Origin: Vibrio ziniensis
GTDB taxonomy: Bacteria > Pseudomonadota > Gammaproteobacteria > Enterobacterales > Vibrionaceae
Direction of reading: 5' to 3'
Length of the DNA: 64,000 nucleotides
Assembly: GCF_011064285.1 (NCBI RefSeq)
Contig: NZ_CP049332.1
Location: 1,364,001-1,428,000 of the forward strand
Shown here: positions 19,990 through 30,017 of the stretch, piece after piece
Position numbering within the stretch: the stretch's first letter is position 1
How the letters are laid out: each line of letters begins with the position of its first letter
Position numbers and translations under genes: made by a program
Notes under the pieces: model-generated
The model's input: only the letters and a program-made list of their open reading frames with translations
What the model was told of the DNA's origin: nothing
Database searches by the model: none

Positions 19990-20757
<768 letters not shown>

Positions 20758-20824
20758 TTATCCATTAAATCTTGAGTGAATTAAGGGTATAGGGATGAAT
20801 ACCCCATACCCTTCCAATAAATGT

Positions 20825-22306
20825 TTATGCTTTCTCTAGCTCGGTTTTCATCACAACCTGTGGTGAGAATTTACAAATAACGTAGTACAAAATCGCACCA
20901 CTGAAAGCACCTGTAAACCAACCATAGTCATAGAACCAAGTCATCACATTGAAGAAAATCGCCATCATAGTGAAACAAACAGGGATGAGTAGCGCGATGA
21001 AGCCAGCCCAGTTGAATGCCGGATACGCATCTTCCTTATACAGCGCCAACACATCTAGCTTCTGCTTCTTGATGAGGAAGTAATCCACAATCATGATGCC
21101 AGCTATCGGTCCCAGTAAACTTGAGTAACCCAGTAACCAGTTAGAAATATAGGCTTCAACGCTAACGTCTGATTCGATCATGCCCACTTTTTTCATCAGT
21201 TCCCAAGCCATCATCGCAATACCGATCGCACCTGTCAGTAACACGCCTTTAGTATGGTCAATATGTTGTGGAGAAATGTTTTGGAAATCGTTGGTTGGCG
21301 AGACTATATTCGCAGCTGTGTTAGTAGATAGAGTCGCGATGACAATCATCACCATTGCAACAGCCACTAAAAACGGACTGTCTATCTGACCAATCAGTGT
21401 AATTGGGTCTGAGATTGTTTGACCAAACATGGTCTCTGATGCGGCTGTCATAACTACGCCTAGTGACGCAAACAAGAACATCGTCAGTGGCAATCCCATG
21501 ATTTGCCCAATCACCTGATCTTTCTGCGATTTTGCATAGCGGCTAAAGTCAGGAATGTTCAGAGATAACGTCGCCCAGAAGCCAACCATAGCAGTCAAAC
21601 CTGACATGAAATACTTCGCGAAACCATCGCCTTCAGGACGGTTTGCTGGCGTAGAAAGCAATTCGGTGTATGAGACTTTATCACTTGCCCAGAACAGCAG
21701 ACCTAAAGACACAATCAGCAATAGCGGTGCTGATAGGGTTTCAAGCCACTTGATGGAGTTTGCACCTTTAAGCACAACGCCAATATTCAGCGCCCAAAAG
21801 ATAAAGAAGCCAATCACCTCACCTACGCCACCTAGTGATGCCCATGCAGATGAGATCTCTGATAAAAATAGATGAATCGCCAAGCCACCAAACATGGTTT
21901 GAATACCGAACCAACCACAAGCGACAAACCCGCGAATCACACATGGTACGTTTGACCCCATAATGCCAAACGAAGAACGAAGTACGACTGGGAACGGCAA
22001 ACCATATTTTGTTCCAGCGAAAGCGTTCAGCGTTAGAGGCACCAATACAATAATGTTCGCAATAAGAATGGTGAGTAGTGCCTCAACCACAGATAAACCA
22101 AAGTAGTTGGTTAATATTCCGCCCAACGTATATGTCGGCACACATATCGAAATACCCACCCACAGAGCAGCAATATTGAACTTGCTCCACGTGCGTTCTT
22201 TGATTTTGGTTGGTGCCAAATCACTATTGAAATTCTTGCTAGAAATGAGGTCTTCACCGACTTCTAACTCGTAGAATTCCCCCACTTGCTTCATTTCCGT
22301 TTTCAT
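20825..22306 (-). CDS. NCS1-family nucleobase permease, probable pyrimidine importer
   Basis: A 493-residue membrane protein with about twelve hydrophobic segments, of the NCS1 (nucleobase:cation symporter 1) family. WSKFNIAALWVGISICVPTYTLG (about 40-62) is the usual family start and NIPDFSRYAKS (about 250-260) is the family signature loop. Known members import cytosine, uracil, allantoin or hydantoin. It occupies the place of the xanthine/uracil-type permease RutG of E. coli in this gene row, so uracil or thymine is the inferred substrate. It is separated from rutF by a 420-bp gap holding an ERIC-like repeat. Confidence 0.85.
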   Translation of the reverse strand: MKTEMKQVGEFYELEVGEDLISSKNFNSDLAPTKIKERTWSKFNIAALWVGISICVPTYTLGGILTNYFGLSVVEALLTILIANIIVLVPLTLNAFAGTKYGLPFPVVLRSSFGIMGSNVPCVIRGFVACGWFGIQTMFGGLAIHLFLSEISSAWASLGGVGEVIGFFIFWALNIGVVLKGANSIKWLETLSAPLLLIVSLGLLFWASDKVSYTELLSTPANRPEGDGFAKYFMSGLTAMVGFWATLSLNIPDFSRYAKSQKDQVIGQIMGLPLTMFLFASLGVVMTAASETMFGQTISDPITLIGQIDSPFLVAVAMVMIVIATLSTNTAANIVSPTNDFQNISPQHIDHTKGVLLTGAIGIAMMAWELMKKVGMIESDVSVEAYISNWLLGYSSLLGPIAGIMIVDYFLIKKQKLDVLALYKEDAYPAFNWAGFIALLIPVCFTMMAIFFNVMTWFYDYGWFTGAFSGAILYYVICKFSPQVVMKTELEKA

Positions 22307-22474
22307 TTGAATCCCCTCTCTTCCTAATTGAGTTAAGGCTTGTTGACCCTAGTTATTTCCCTTCGGCTTTATGCTGCTACCTATCCAAATAAATCAAATG
22401 AACCACTAAACCACTCGTTTAATTCTGGAAAACATGAAACGTGAAGATAAAAATCACTGTTACTGATTATTCAT

Positions 22475-22600
22475 GTACCCAAACTACTTGGAGTTGCAGG
22501 TAGGCGGCAAGTGAGTGAACCCCCATGAGCATAGATAACTATGTGATTGGGGCGAACGAACGTAGCCAACACCGCTGCAGCTTCAAGTAGGAAGGGTATA
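22475..22600. repeat. ERIC-like intergenic palindromic repeat
   Basis: About 126 bases with imperfect dyad symmetry, ending in GTACCC and GGGTATA. The centre contains GTGAACCCCCATGAGC and ATGTGATTGGGGCGAACG, which match the two conserved arms of ERIC (intergenic repeat unit) elements, usually 127 bp. It fills the rutF-permease gap (22307-22726); nothing else is seen there. It is probably transcribed and could form a long hairpin that affects downstream expression. Confidence 0.8.
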
Positions 22601-22726
22601 TCGTTAAAACAAAATCCGTATAGGTAATACGTATCCATAGAAATCGTCATTACTCACTTCCTTTTTCTGATATCCGCCGTTACTGATATCCACTTTTAAA
22701 ATAAGCCAGCTTTGCAACTCTTCCTG

Positions 22727-23284
22727 CTACACAAGGCTGTGATACTTACGATTGAAGTAGACAAGATTCGACGTTTTTTCAGACTGGCCAATTCCGAGCA
22801 CTTCACAGAAAAACACATCGTGAGTTCCCACTGAAGTACGCGATGAAATGCGACAATCGAATACGGTTGAAGCGGCATCTAGTGCAGGCGAACCTGTGAC
22901 AAACTGCTTCCATTCGACTGAGTCAAAACGTTCTGCTTGGCTCAGTTTGCTGGCAAATGCGCCAGACACCGCTTCTTGTCCCGCTGCTAGCGTGTTAACG
23001 CACAAAAACTCAGCCTTATCAAACACAGAAAATACGGATGACGAGCGGTTTAAGCACACCAACAGAGTTGGCGGAGCATCGGTAACACTTGTGACTGCGG
23101 TTGCAGTGAACCCCGCAGGTTTGCCATCTACCATTGTGGTAATAACATTTACTGAAGCACCAAGCCCAGACATGCCATCGCGGTACAGCTTTACACCTTT
23201 GTCATCTGTAGATGTGAACGGGGTAAAAGTGAGTTCGTTTTCCTTTGCTAAAGAAAACGGAATATTGATAGCCAAATTAGACAT
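22727..23284 (-). CDS. rutF: RutF, NADH-dependent FMN reductase of pyrimidine degradation
   Basis: A 185-residue flavin reductase-like protein. It shows the typical core [21 protein letters not shown] segment ([15 protein letters not shown], about 36-50), [22 protein letters not shown] (about 58-79) and [10 protein letters not shown] (near 150). It supplies reduced FMN to RutA. Its start overlaps the rutE stop by eight bases, which fits translational coupling. It ends the compact rutABCDEF block; no T-run hairpin follows. Confidence 0.88.
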   Translation of the reverse strand: MSNLAINIPFSLAKENELTFTPFTSTDDKGVKLYRDGMSGLGASVNVITTMVDGKPAGFTATAVTSVTDAPPTLLVCLNRSSSVFSVFDKAEFLCVNTLAAGQEAVSGAFASKLSQAERFDSVEWKQFVTGSPALDAASTVFDCRISSRTSVGTHDVFFCEVLGIGQSEKTSNLVYFNRKYHSLV

Positions 23285-23867
23285 ACAAACACGCCTCTTC
23301 TAAAGGTAAACGAGGTAAACGACCATACAACTTAGCTGCGTCTCCATAGCCGATGTTGATAATTAGGTTGACGCTCCAACTTGTTCCAGCAAAAAATTCC
23401 TCATCCACCGCTTTAGCGTTAAAACCAGAGAGTGGTCCAGTATCAAGCCCCATTGCTCGCGCTGCCAAAATCATATAAGCCGCCTGCATGGAGCTGTTTC
23501 TCATCGCGGTTTCTAAAGCCAATTCCTCACTAGAGGTAAACCAGCTTTTCGCATCTCCATGAGGAAAGAGTGTTGGCAATGCGTCGTAAAACTTTCGGTC
23601 ATAAGCAACGATAACAGTCACCGGAGCTGTCATAGTTTTTTCTAAGTTACCGCTTGATAATGTCGGCGCTAAACGCTGCTTGCCTTCTTCAGAAGTAATA
23701 AAAACAAAGCGTGCTGGAGAGCAGTTTGCCGAAGTCGGACCTAGGCAGGTCAGTTGATATAGCTGTTCAATTTGTTCTTGGCTCACTTTCTTATCCAGCC
23801 AGCCGTTGTGCGTTCTTGCTTCTGTAAACAGTTGCTTTAACGCTGACGTATCCATCGTCTCGTTCAT
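23277..23867 (-). CDS. rutE: RutE, nitroreductase-family malonic semialdehyde reductase
   Basis: A 196-residue flavoprotein of the nitroreductase family. [12 protein letters not shown] (about 46-57) and [15 protein letters not shown] (about 143-157) are RutE landmarks and DLG-type FMN contacts are spread as in the family. It is proposed to reduce malonic semialdehyde to 3-hydroxypropionate in the Rut pathway. AAGGAG stands eight bases before the chosen ATG. Twelve bases separate it from rutD. With YdfG also encoded, the organism has two candidate enzymes for this step. Confidence 0.88.
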   Translation of the reverse strand: MNETMDTSALKQLFTEARTHNGWLDKKVSQEQIEQLYQLTCLGPTSANCSPARFVFITSEEGKQRLAPTLSSGNLEKTMTAPVTVIVAYDRKFYDALPTLFPHGDAKSWFTSSEELALETAMRNSSMQAAYMILAARAMGLDTGPLSGFNAKAVDEEFFAGTSWSVNLIINIGYGDAAKLYGRLPRLPLEEACLYV

Positions 23868-23879
23868 TCGAACGTCTCC

Positions 23880-24656
23880 TTAAATCTCTTTATAAAAATC
23901 AAGCATCGTTTTATTAAACGTTACAGGGTCAGACACATTGCAGGCATGTCCCCCTTTCTCTAATAAATAAAACGAAGAATGGCTGAGTTTTTTATGTAGG
24001 TTTGCCGAGCAGGAATATGGCACCAACAAGTCGTCACAGCTTGCAATAACCCCAGTGAAGCACTGAACCGAGTCAATGCTTTTAGAGATATCGAAACTTT
24101 CAACAGCACCAATCCTTCTCAATAAATTGCTTTCATTGAAAGGTGAAGAAAGAACCTTGTCTTCTTCCTCCTTCAACAGAGCAGCGTTGTTTTTCATCCA
24201 TTCAGCAGGGTACAAAAACAGAGGCTGCGCCTTGAAGAACATCTCTACGCCAGAATTGAGCAGCAGAGATTTTCTAATGTCAAAACACAACTTGGTATGA
24301 TCATCGGTTTTTTCCCAAGCGTTAATGAGCAATAAGCTCGACACTCTTTTGGGACAATCAGCCGCAAGTTGTAAGCCAATAAGCCCACCTAACGCATGAC
24401 CGATGAAATGAACTCGTTCGCTATCTGTTTGATCCAGCAGCGTGACGACTTCCTTCGCCATGTCCGCCATGCTGTAACCTTGCGGAATATCGCCATGGCT
24501 TTGCCCTGTCCCAAAGTGGTCATAGACAATCACTCGAAATCGGCTTTTCAACAGTGGTAGCTGATGATGCCAATAATGATGAGAACCGCCCAAGCCTGAA
24601 GACAGAATCACTGTCTCTTTGTATTGCTGACCATCATCATGAATTTCGTAATACAT
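23880..24656 (-). CDS. rutD: RutD, alpha/beta hydrolase (aminoacrylate/carbamate hydrolase)
   Basis: A 258-residue alpha/beta hydrolase. The opening ILSSGLGGSHHYWHHQ (about 18-33) is the RutD oxyanion-hole region. The usual nucleophile elbow reads GHALGG (about 90-95), with Ala where most hydrolases have Ser, as also found in RutD proteins, and a late His in KGGHACN (near 240). RutD helps break down 3-aminoacrylate or carbamate in uracil degradation. It lies 35 bases after rutC. Confidence 0.87.
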   Translation of the reverse strand: MYYEIHDDGQQYKETVILSSGLGGSHHYWHHQLPLLKSRFRVIVYDHFGTGQSHGDIPQGYSMADMAKEVVTLLDQTDSERVHFIGHALGGLIGLQLAADCPKRVSSLLLINAWEKTDDHTKLCFDIRKSLLLNSGVEMFFKAQPLFLYPAEWMKNNAALLKEEEDKVLSSPFNESNLLRRIGAVESFDISKSIDSVQCFTGVIASCDDLLVPYSCSANLHKKLSHSSFYLLEKGGHACNVSDPVTFNKTMLDFYKEI

Positions 24657-24691
24657 TCGCTGCTCTACCTTCCAATGGTTTAATGGTGCTG

Positions 24692-25081
24692 TTAAGCCTT
24701 TCCGACATGAGCAATTGATGCAATTTCAATCAATGCTTCTTCTTTCACCAATCCACATTGAATGCAGTAACGTGCAGGTTTTTCTCCTGGGAAGAAATCC
24801 GCATACACCGCATTGATGGCAGCGTAATCAGCCCAGTTTTTAATCATGATCATGTTGAAGGTGACGTCATCCATCGTGCCGCCCGCTTCTTCAACTACCC
24901 CTCGGATCGTGTTCAACACATGACGAGCTTGAGCGGCTGCATCACCGGGAAAAACGACATTGTTTTCACTATCAAAAGGTAGCGTTCCTGAAACATACAG
25001 AACACCATCAGCCATAGAACCAGGAACATATGGGGCAAGTGGTTTACCAGTTCCAGCAGGAAGTACGGTTTGTTTAGGCAT
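24692..25081 (-). CDS. rutC: RutC, RidA-like aminoacrylate deaminase
   Basis: A 129-residue YjgF/RidA-family protein. [20 protein letters not shown] (near 16-35) and the Arg in [10 protein letters not shown] (about 104-113) are family landmarks; the Arg contacts substrate carboxylate. RutC acts on 3-aminoacrylate, giving malonic semialdehyde and ammonia, and probably forms trimers. It is ten bases after rutB. Confidence 0.9.
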   Translation of the reverse strand: MPKQTVLPAGTGKPLAPYVPGSMADGVLYVSGTLPFDSENNVVFPGDAAAQARHVLNTIRGVVEEAGGTMDDVTFNMIMIKNWADYAAINAVYADFFPGEKPARYCIQCGLVKEEALIEIASIAHVGKA

Positions 25082-25091
25082 AGTAATCTCC

Positions 25092-25802
25092 TTATTTAGC
25101 CAAAGCGTTTGAATAATCTTCCAGAGTTGTTACCCATCCGAAGAAAGTTCGGATGTTGAGTAACGCTGCATCGTGCGCTGAGCGCGGTCCCGCCTGATGT
25201 GTGGCATCGGAAAGCACGACACCAAAGTATTCGAGATGGAAACCGTCTCTTAATGTCGATTCCACACAGACATTCGTTGCGATACCTGTGAAAACAAGAT
25301 TTCGTATCCCACGCGAGCGCAGCATGGTGTCTAGGTTGGTGTTAAAGAAGCCGCTATAACGGGTTTTCGGAATAACCCAATCTCCCTGTTGAGGTTTTAT
25401 CTCTTCAACTAGCTCGTAATCCCAACCGCCTTTTGAAAGAAATCGACCAGATAGCTCTGGTTGCTTACGCATCGTTTTCAGCGCGTTGGACTTATGCCAG
25501 TTTGGCGAACCTTCACCACCCGCTTCGACATACTTGTTATCCCAACCGTTTTGCAGAAAAACCACTTGAATACCCGCTTTGCGCGAGATTTCGATAGTTT
25601 TGTTGATGTTTTCAATCACAGGTCCAGTGCCGGAAACATCAAAGCCCGCCAAATCCAGATACCCTTCTTTGCTGGCATATGCGTTCTGCATATCCACCAC
25701 AATCAAAGCCGTTTCACTGGCTTTAATCGCCAGATTTTCTGGTTCAGCTTTTAATACAACTTGTGGAGATTCACCTGTATTCAGTGAGTAGCCAGTAATC
25801 AT
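25092..25802 (-). CDS. rutB: RutB, ureidoacrylate amidohydrolase
   Basis: A 236-residue isochorismatase-fold hydrolase. The catalytic triad is visible: Asp in VVDMQNAY (about 36-43), Lys in [10 protein letters not shown] (near 143-152), and Cys in [15 protein letters not shown] (near 172-186). It cleaves ureidoacrylate (and its peracid) to carbamate and aminoacrylate. The start overlaps the rutA stop by four bases. Confidence 0.92.
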   Translation of the reverse strand: MITGYSLNTGESPQVVLKAEPENLAIKASETALIVVDMQNAYASKEGYLDLAGFDVSGTGPVIENINKTIEISRKAGIQVVFLQNGWDNKYVEAGGEGSPNWHKSNALKTMRKQPELSGRFLSKGGWDYELVEEIKPQQGDWVIPKTRYSGFFNTNLDTMLRSRGIRNLVFTGIATNVCVESTLRDGFHLEYFGVVLSDATHQAGPRSAHDAALLNIRTFFGWVTTLEDYSNALAK

Positions 25803-26890
25803 GCTGCGTACGCTCCCTGAACTGTGACGTGTTGACGAGTTTTCATTAACGGTTGAATACGTTCACCAAACGCTGTGACGCCTTCAACAAACTCATCGAA
25901 TGTCAGTAGAACACCACCAGTGCCTTCAACTTCATCGACTTCATCTAGGAGACGAGCAACCGTTTCGTAAGAACCCACTAACGTACCCATGTTGATGTTT
26001 ACCGCTGAAGTCGGGTCAGACATTTGGCGTACGTTAGTATCGCTACCCGATTTGGTATCCTGAGCGGCTTGAACACCCAGCCATTCTAAAGCTGCGTCGT
26101 CTTTGCCTTCTTTGTAATGCTCCCATTTAGCGCGAGCCGCTTCATCTGTTTCATCAGCGATGATCATAAAGAGCACAAATGAGCTAACTTCACGGCCGGT
26201 CTTTTCTGTCGCCTCAATCAAACGGCTGGCTTGAGGTGCAAATGCTTTAGGCGTGTTGACACCTTTACCAAAAATGAAGTTGTGGTCAGCATATTTTGCT
26301 GAGAATGCCATGCCAGCATCACTAGAACCGGCACAGATGATTTTCATTTTTTCCTGAGGTTTAGGACTTACTCGGCAATCTTCCATGGTGAAGTAGTCAC
26401 CTTTAAAATCTGAAGAACCGGTATCCCACAAATCGCGAAGCACTTGAGCGTATTCAGATAGGTAGTCATAACGAGAAGAGAAAAACTCATCGCCCGGCCA
26501 CAAGCCCATTTGCGTGTATTCCGGCTTTTGCCAACCTGTTACCAAGTTAACGCCAAAGCGACCATGGGAGATGGAATCAATGGTGGAAGCCATACGTGCC
26601 ACAATCGCTGGCGGCAACGTTAACGTTGCAGAGGTTGCGAACAACTGAATTTTTGAAGTAACAGCAGCAAGACCCGCCATCAAACTGAATGACTCTAGGT
26701 TGTGTTCCCAGAACTCTGTTTTTCCGCCGAAGCCGCGTAACTTAATCATCGATAGAGCGAAATCTAATCCGTAATGTTCTGCTCGTAATACGATCTCTTT
26801 GTTCAGGTCAAAAGTCGGCATGTATTGAGGCGCATTTTCCGAGATCAACCAACCGTTATTTCCAATAGGAATGAAGACACCAATCTGCAT
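25799..26890 (-). CDS. rutA: RutA, FMN-dependent pyrimidine monooxygenase
   Basis: A 363-residue flavin monooxygenase of the bacterial luciferase-like family. It opens the uracil ring using FMNH2 and oxygen. Long stretches are close to E. coli RutA, for example [15 protein letters not shown] (3-17), [19 protein letters not shown] (near 54-72) and [21 protein letters not shown] (near 288-308). The ATG at 26890 is chosen because AAGGAG lies six bases upstream; an earlier in-frame start at 26914 has no such site. It leads the rut operon and is preceded by a RutR-type operator. Confidence 0.95.
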   Translation of the reverse strand: MQIGVFIPIGNNGWLISENAPQYMPTFDLNKEIVLRAEHYGLDFALSMIKLRGFGGKTEFWEHNLESFSLMAGLAAVTSKIQLFATSATLTLPPAIVARMASTIDSISHGRFGVNLVTGWQKPEYTQMGLWPGDEFFSSRYDYLSEYAQVLRDLWDTGSSDFKGDYFTMEDCRVSPKPQEKMKIICAGSSDAGMAFSAKYADHNFIFGKGVNTPKAFAPQASRLIEATEKTGREVSSFVLFMIIADETDEAARAKWEHYKEGKDDAALEWLGVQAAQDTKSGSDTNVRQMSDPTSAVNINMGTLVGSYETVARLLDEVDEVEGTGGVLLTFDEFVEGVTAFGERIQPLMKTRQHVTVQGAYAA

Positions 26891-27013
26891 ATAAAACTCC
26901 TTGTAATTAACCATGCATATATTTACTTCCTCGCATTGATCTAAATCAAAGTTTATGCCAATAAATTATTTGCATTAATTAACAAACAGTTAACTAATTT
27001 AGACCTCAAAAAT

Positions 27014-27029
27014 CAGACCAAATGGTCTG
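27014..27029. promoter_or_regulatory. RutR operator upstream of rutA
   Basis: CAGACCAAATGGTCTG is a 7-2-7 perfect inverted repeat. Its core GACCAnnTGGTC equals that of the known RutR site (TTGACCAnnTGGTCAA). It lies 124 bases upstream of the rutA start, in the 26891-27229 gap, where no gene is seen. Confidence 0.85.
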
Positions 27030-27159
27030 TTTTAAAACATCTGGATTGGTGCAAAAGCACTAATCGAGTGCACAAAAAACGCACAACCAGAATGCAAATA
27101 GAGGTTAGGAACCAGGTTTTACACTGCGGAAATAAAGACAAAAATGGGAATCTAGAGCG

Positions 27160-27190
27160 ATAAAAAAGTCACTTATAAGTGACCTTTTAG
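27160..27190 (-). terminator. Terminator after rutR
   Basis: A 16-base perfect palindromic stem (GTCACTTATAAGTGAC, 27168-27183) is followed on the minus strand by six T. It ends the rutR transcript and separates it from rutA. Confidence 0.8.
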
Positions 27191-27229
27191 AGACTTCTCG
27201 AAACAACTTATTGGACGCTTAACAAGGCA

Positions 27230-27913
27230 CTATGCAATGCCATTGAAGATGATGTTTTGGATGGACTGGCAAGTTTCTTCAAAGAATTTCTTATTGGACA
27301 GGTCTTTCCCCGTTATCGCTTTAACCTGAACACTAAAGTCTGCATAGTGCTGTGTGGTTGACCAAATTGTAAAGATCAATTGTGTGGGATCGATTGGCTT
27401 AATTTTACCTTGGCTTATCCAACGCTCGATGACTTTAGATTTTTCATCGATGATGTTTTTTAACTCACCATTGAGATAATTCTTGAGAATTGGTGCACCT
27501 TGAATGATTTCCAAACAGAACAAGCGTGAAGCTTCAGGTTGATCGCGTGACAGTTCCATCTTGAGACGAATGTAGTTTTCAATTGCGGTTTTAGGGTCGT
27601 CCACTTCATCAAAGCCAGCAATTGGCGCAAGCCAATCGTTTAGGATGTTTTCTAAGATGGTTAAATAAAGCTCTTCTTTGCTTTTGAAGTAATAGAATAA
27701 GTTTGTTTTGGAAATATCTGCGCTATTGGCAATTTGTTCGATCGTCGTTCCATGAAAACCGTATTGAGAAAACACCGCTAAAGCAGTTTCCAAAATAAAC
27801 TGTCTTTTATCATCAAACTTTTTTCGTCTACGAACCCCTGGCTCAACCGTTGTACGACTTTTTTTCAACGGACTCACTTTCGTCCCTTTTAGCGATATAG
27901 CTGCTTTAGCCAT
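27230..27913 (-). CDS. rutR: RutR, TetR-family regulator of pyrimidine degradation
   Basis: A 227-residue TetR-family protein with an N-terminal helix-turn-helix (QYGFHGTTIEQIANSADISKTNLFYYFKSKEELY, read in parts near 46-80) and a C-terminal ligand domain. It matches E. coli RutR in SKTNLFYYF, ASRLFCLEI, and LIFTIWSTTQHYADF. RutR releases DNA when uracil or thymine binds. The ATG at 27913 has AGGA six bases upstream; a GTG at 27928 is less likely. Compared with E. coli it has a longer basic N-terminal tail. Confidence 0.9.
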   Translation of the reverse strand: MAKAAISLKGTKVSPLKKSRTTVEPGVRRRKKFDDKRQFILETALAVFSQYGFHGTTIEQIANSADISKTNLFYYFKSKEELYLTILENILNDWLAPIAGFDEVDDPKTAIENYIRLKMELSRDQPEASRLFCLEIIQGAPILKNYLNGELKNIIDEKSKVIERWISQGKIKPIDPTQLIFTIWSTTQHYADFSVQVKAITGKDLSNKKFFEETCQSIQNIIFNGIA

Positions 27914-28109
27914 CTGTCTTCCTGACACCTTCTCAATACTACTGAATTGCGGTCATACTAACACCTTCGGATGAGAATGTGTCTTTAGATCTTCGTTAAT
28001 GTAAACCGCCACTCACTTGAAGCATTACGCCAACCCCCAAATTGAAAAAAACTCATGTACAACATGATCAAAATGCGATTGAGTTCATATAAATAAACAT
28101 TAATCATTT

Positions 28110-28125
28110 AGCCATCTAGACGTAT
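28110..28125 (+). promoter_or_regulatory. Tandem met boxes (MetJ operator candidate)
   Basis: Two adjacent eight-base units, AGCCATCT and AGACGTAT, match the MetJ consensus AGACGTCT at six and seven of eight bases. They lie 28 bases ahead of the MetE-like gene. MetJ binds cooperatively to tandem units, so methionine repression of that gene is likely. Confidence 0.6.
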
Positions 28126-28153
28126 TCAGTTTTGTTTATTTAGAGGTAACAAG

Positions 28154-29275
28154 ATGTCTGAACATATTAATCCGTTGATCACTCCTTTCTTTGCTGACCA
28201 AGTTGGTAGCCTACTACGCAGTGACAAGCTAAAAGCCGCTCGATTACAAAAGCAAAACAACGAAATCACAGCTGAGCAGTTGATAAAAATTCAGCGAGAA
28301 GAAACCCGTTTACATGTTGAGCAACAAAAGTTGGCTGGACTTACCGCTATTACTGATGGTGAATATTCAAGAGCATGGTGGCACTTTGATTTTCTTGAAG
28401 GATTAAAAGGAGTTGAAGGCTACACACCTGAAGTACCGCTTAACTTTAAAGGAACCAAACCCAAAACGCATAGTGTTAAGATCACTGATAGAATTAGCTT
28501 TGACTCCAATCACCCGTTTCTTGGCGATTTTGTGTTCCTGAACTCATTACTTCAACCAAATCAACATGTGGCCAAACAGACAATTCCAAGTCCAAACATG
28601 CTTTTTCTACGTGGGAAAAATGTGGCTGAATGCTACCAAAATAATGACGGGCTGTTCATCAACGATTTAATCCAAACCTATCAGGATGCTATTCAAGCTT
28701 TTTATGATAAAGGCTGTCGTTACCTTCAACTTGACGATACTTCTTGGGCTTCATTCTTCTCAGTTGATGGAGTGAATAGTCTCAAAGAGCAGGGATACGA
28801 CACCAACAAGTTACTCGCTATTTTCGAATATTTGCTTAACGAATCGATTAAAAACAAGCCCCAGGATATGCTAGTTACAATGCACATTTGCCGAGGAAAC
28901 TTCCGATCGACATACTTTGGTTCTGGGGGATATGAAGCAGCCGAAGAAACCATATTTGGTCGACTCAACGTTGATGGATTGTTCCTAGAGTTTGACGACG
29001 AACGCTCAGGCGGATTTGAACCGTTAAGACATGTGAACAGAACAGATCTGTTCATCGTATTGGGGTTAGTCACATCTAAGACGCCAGACATTGAGCCAAA
29101 GGATTACATCAAGTCTCGGATTGTTGAAGCTACAAAATACATCCCCCTTGAGCAGTTACGCTTAAGCCCACAATGTGGGTTCGCATCCACTGAAGAAGGT
29201 AACATTCTCTCAGAGCAACAACAGTGGAATAAGCTCAAACATGTTGTTGAGATTGCTAACGAAGTTTGGGGATGA
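28154..29275 (+). CDS. Cobalamin-independent methionine synthase C-terminal-domain protein
   Basis: A 373-residue protein equal to the catalytic half of MetE, without the N-terminal half. Zinc ligands are visible as His-x-Cys in MHICRGN (near 246-252), a Glu about 20-25 residues on, and Cys in SPQCGFAS (near 336-343). Such short proteins (YxjG/YxjH type, also MesD-like) transfer methyl groups from a folate or methylcobalamin donor to homocysteine. Good ribosome site GAGGTAAC precedes the start. Tandem met boxes upstream support a methionine role. The methyl donor is not known; no partner gene is next to it. Confidence 0.82.
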   Translation: MSEHINPLITPFFADQVGSLLRSDKLKAARLQKQNNEITAEQLIKIQREETRLHVEQQKLAGLTAITDGEYSRAWWHFDFLEGLKGVEGYTPEVPLNFKGTKPKTHSVKITDRISFDSNHPFLGDFVFLNSLLQPNQHVAKQTIPSPNMLFLRGKNVAECYQNNDGLFINDLIQTYQDAIQAFYDKGCRYLQLDDTSWASFFSVDGVNSLKEQGYDTNKLLAIFEYLLNESIKNKPQDMLVTMHICRGNFRSTYFGSGGYEAAEETIFGRLNVDGLFLEFDDERSGGFEPLRHVNRTDLFIVLGLVTSKTPDIEPKDYIKSRIVEATKYIPLEQLRLSPQCGFASTEEGNILSEQQQWNKLKHVVEIANEVWG

Positions 29276-29300
29276 AAGCCGCTAGCGAATCTGGTGACTT

Positions 29301-29326
29301 TGAGTGGCTCCCTTTAAGGGGGCTCA
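29301..29326 (+). terminator. Terminator-like hairpin after the MetE-like gene
   Basis: A GC-rich but imperfect hairpin (TGAGTGGCTCCC with GGGGGCTCA, loop of about five) lies 26 bases after the stop codon. It has no strong T-run. Confidence 0.35.
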
Positions 29327-29413
29327 CTATTTGTACTGTACCCTAACACGTCTTCCTTCCTCACGAAATCTGGCTACCTGAAATATCTACGTCACTCTTT
29401 ACTTAACCAACTT

Positions 29414-29833
29414 TTAGCTTTGAGCCTCATCCAATCGGCGATTCACAGGGTATCGCTCGAAATCTTCCCAATACTGAATACCGCCAATCATCTCTTTAAC
29501 AGCAAAGCCTAGTGCTGAGATTTTTTTTGCAGCTTTAGTCGCACCGTTGCAACCCGGTCCCCAGCAATAAACAACAAAGATTGTATCTTTAGGAAAATGA
29601 GCGAAAGACTCCGCACTAATATTGGCGTGAGGCATGCTCTCTGCAGTGATAGCGTGGCTTTTGTTGTATGCATCTACACTTCGAACATCGAGCAAAATGA
29701 ACTGTTTGTTGCTCTCTTTAATATCTGCATAAACATCTGAGCAGTCGGTTTCAAAGCCCAGTTTGCTAGTAAAAAACGCGTTCGCAGTTTCACTGTCCGC
29801 GGCTGGATGGGAAAGTACATTTGATATTTTCAT
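29414..29833 (-). CDS. Rhodanese-like domain protein
   Basis: A 139-residue protein with one rhodanese domain (about 30-130). The active-site loop is CWGPGCNGATK (about 90-100), where the Cys that would carry persulfide is present but the loop is longer than the classical CxxxxR. FILLDVRSVDAYNKSHI-like start (FILLDVRSVDAY, about 45-56) and GGIQYWEDFERYPV near the end are typical. No signal peptide. Function could be sulfur transfer. It is divergent from the LysR gene. Confidence 0.8.
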   Translation of the reverse strand: MKISNVLSHPAADSETANAFFTSKLGFETDCSDVYADIKESNKQFILLDVRSVDAYNKSHAITAESMPHANISAESFAHFPKDTIFVVYCWGPGCNGATKAAKKISALGFAVKEMIGGIQYWEDFERYPVNRRLDEAQS

Positions 29834-30017
29834 AGCGATTTATCTCCTTAACGCTGTTGAACCAAAACCATGTTGTTTCCTAGTTAGTGTATTAGGCATA
29901 AGTGGTGGAGAGAATTCGTAGTTTCTGAACGGAGCGTTAAGAGAAAACAAATATACTTTTGCTTCTGAAAGCCGATAATGAGCTATCGATTGTGACTTTT
30001 GGAACGCGCTGGATTAC

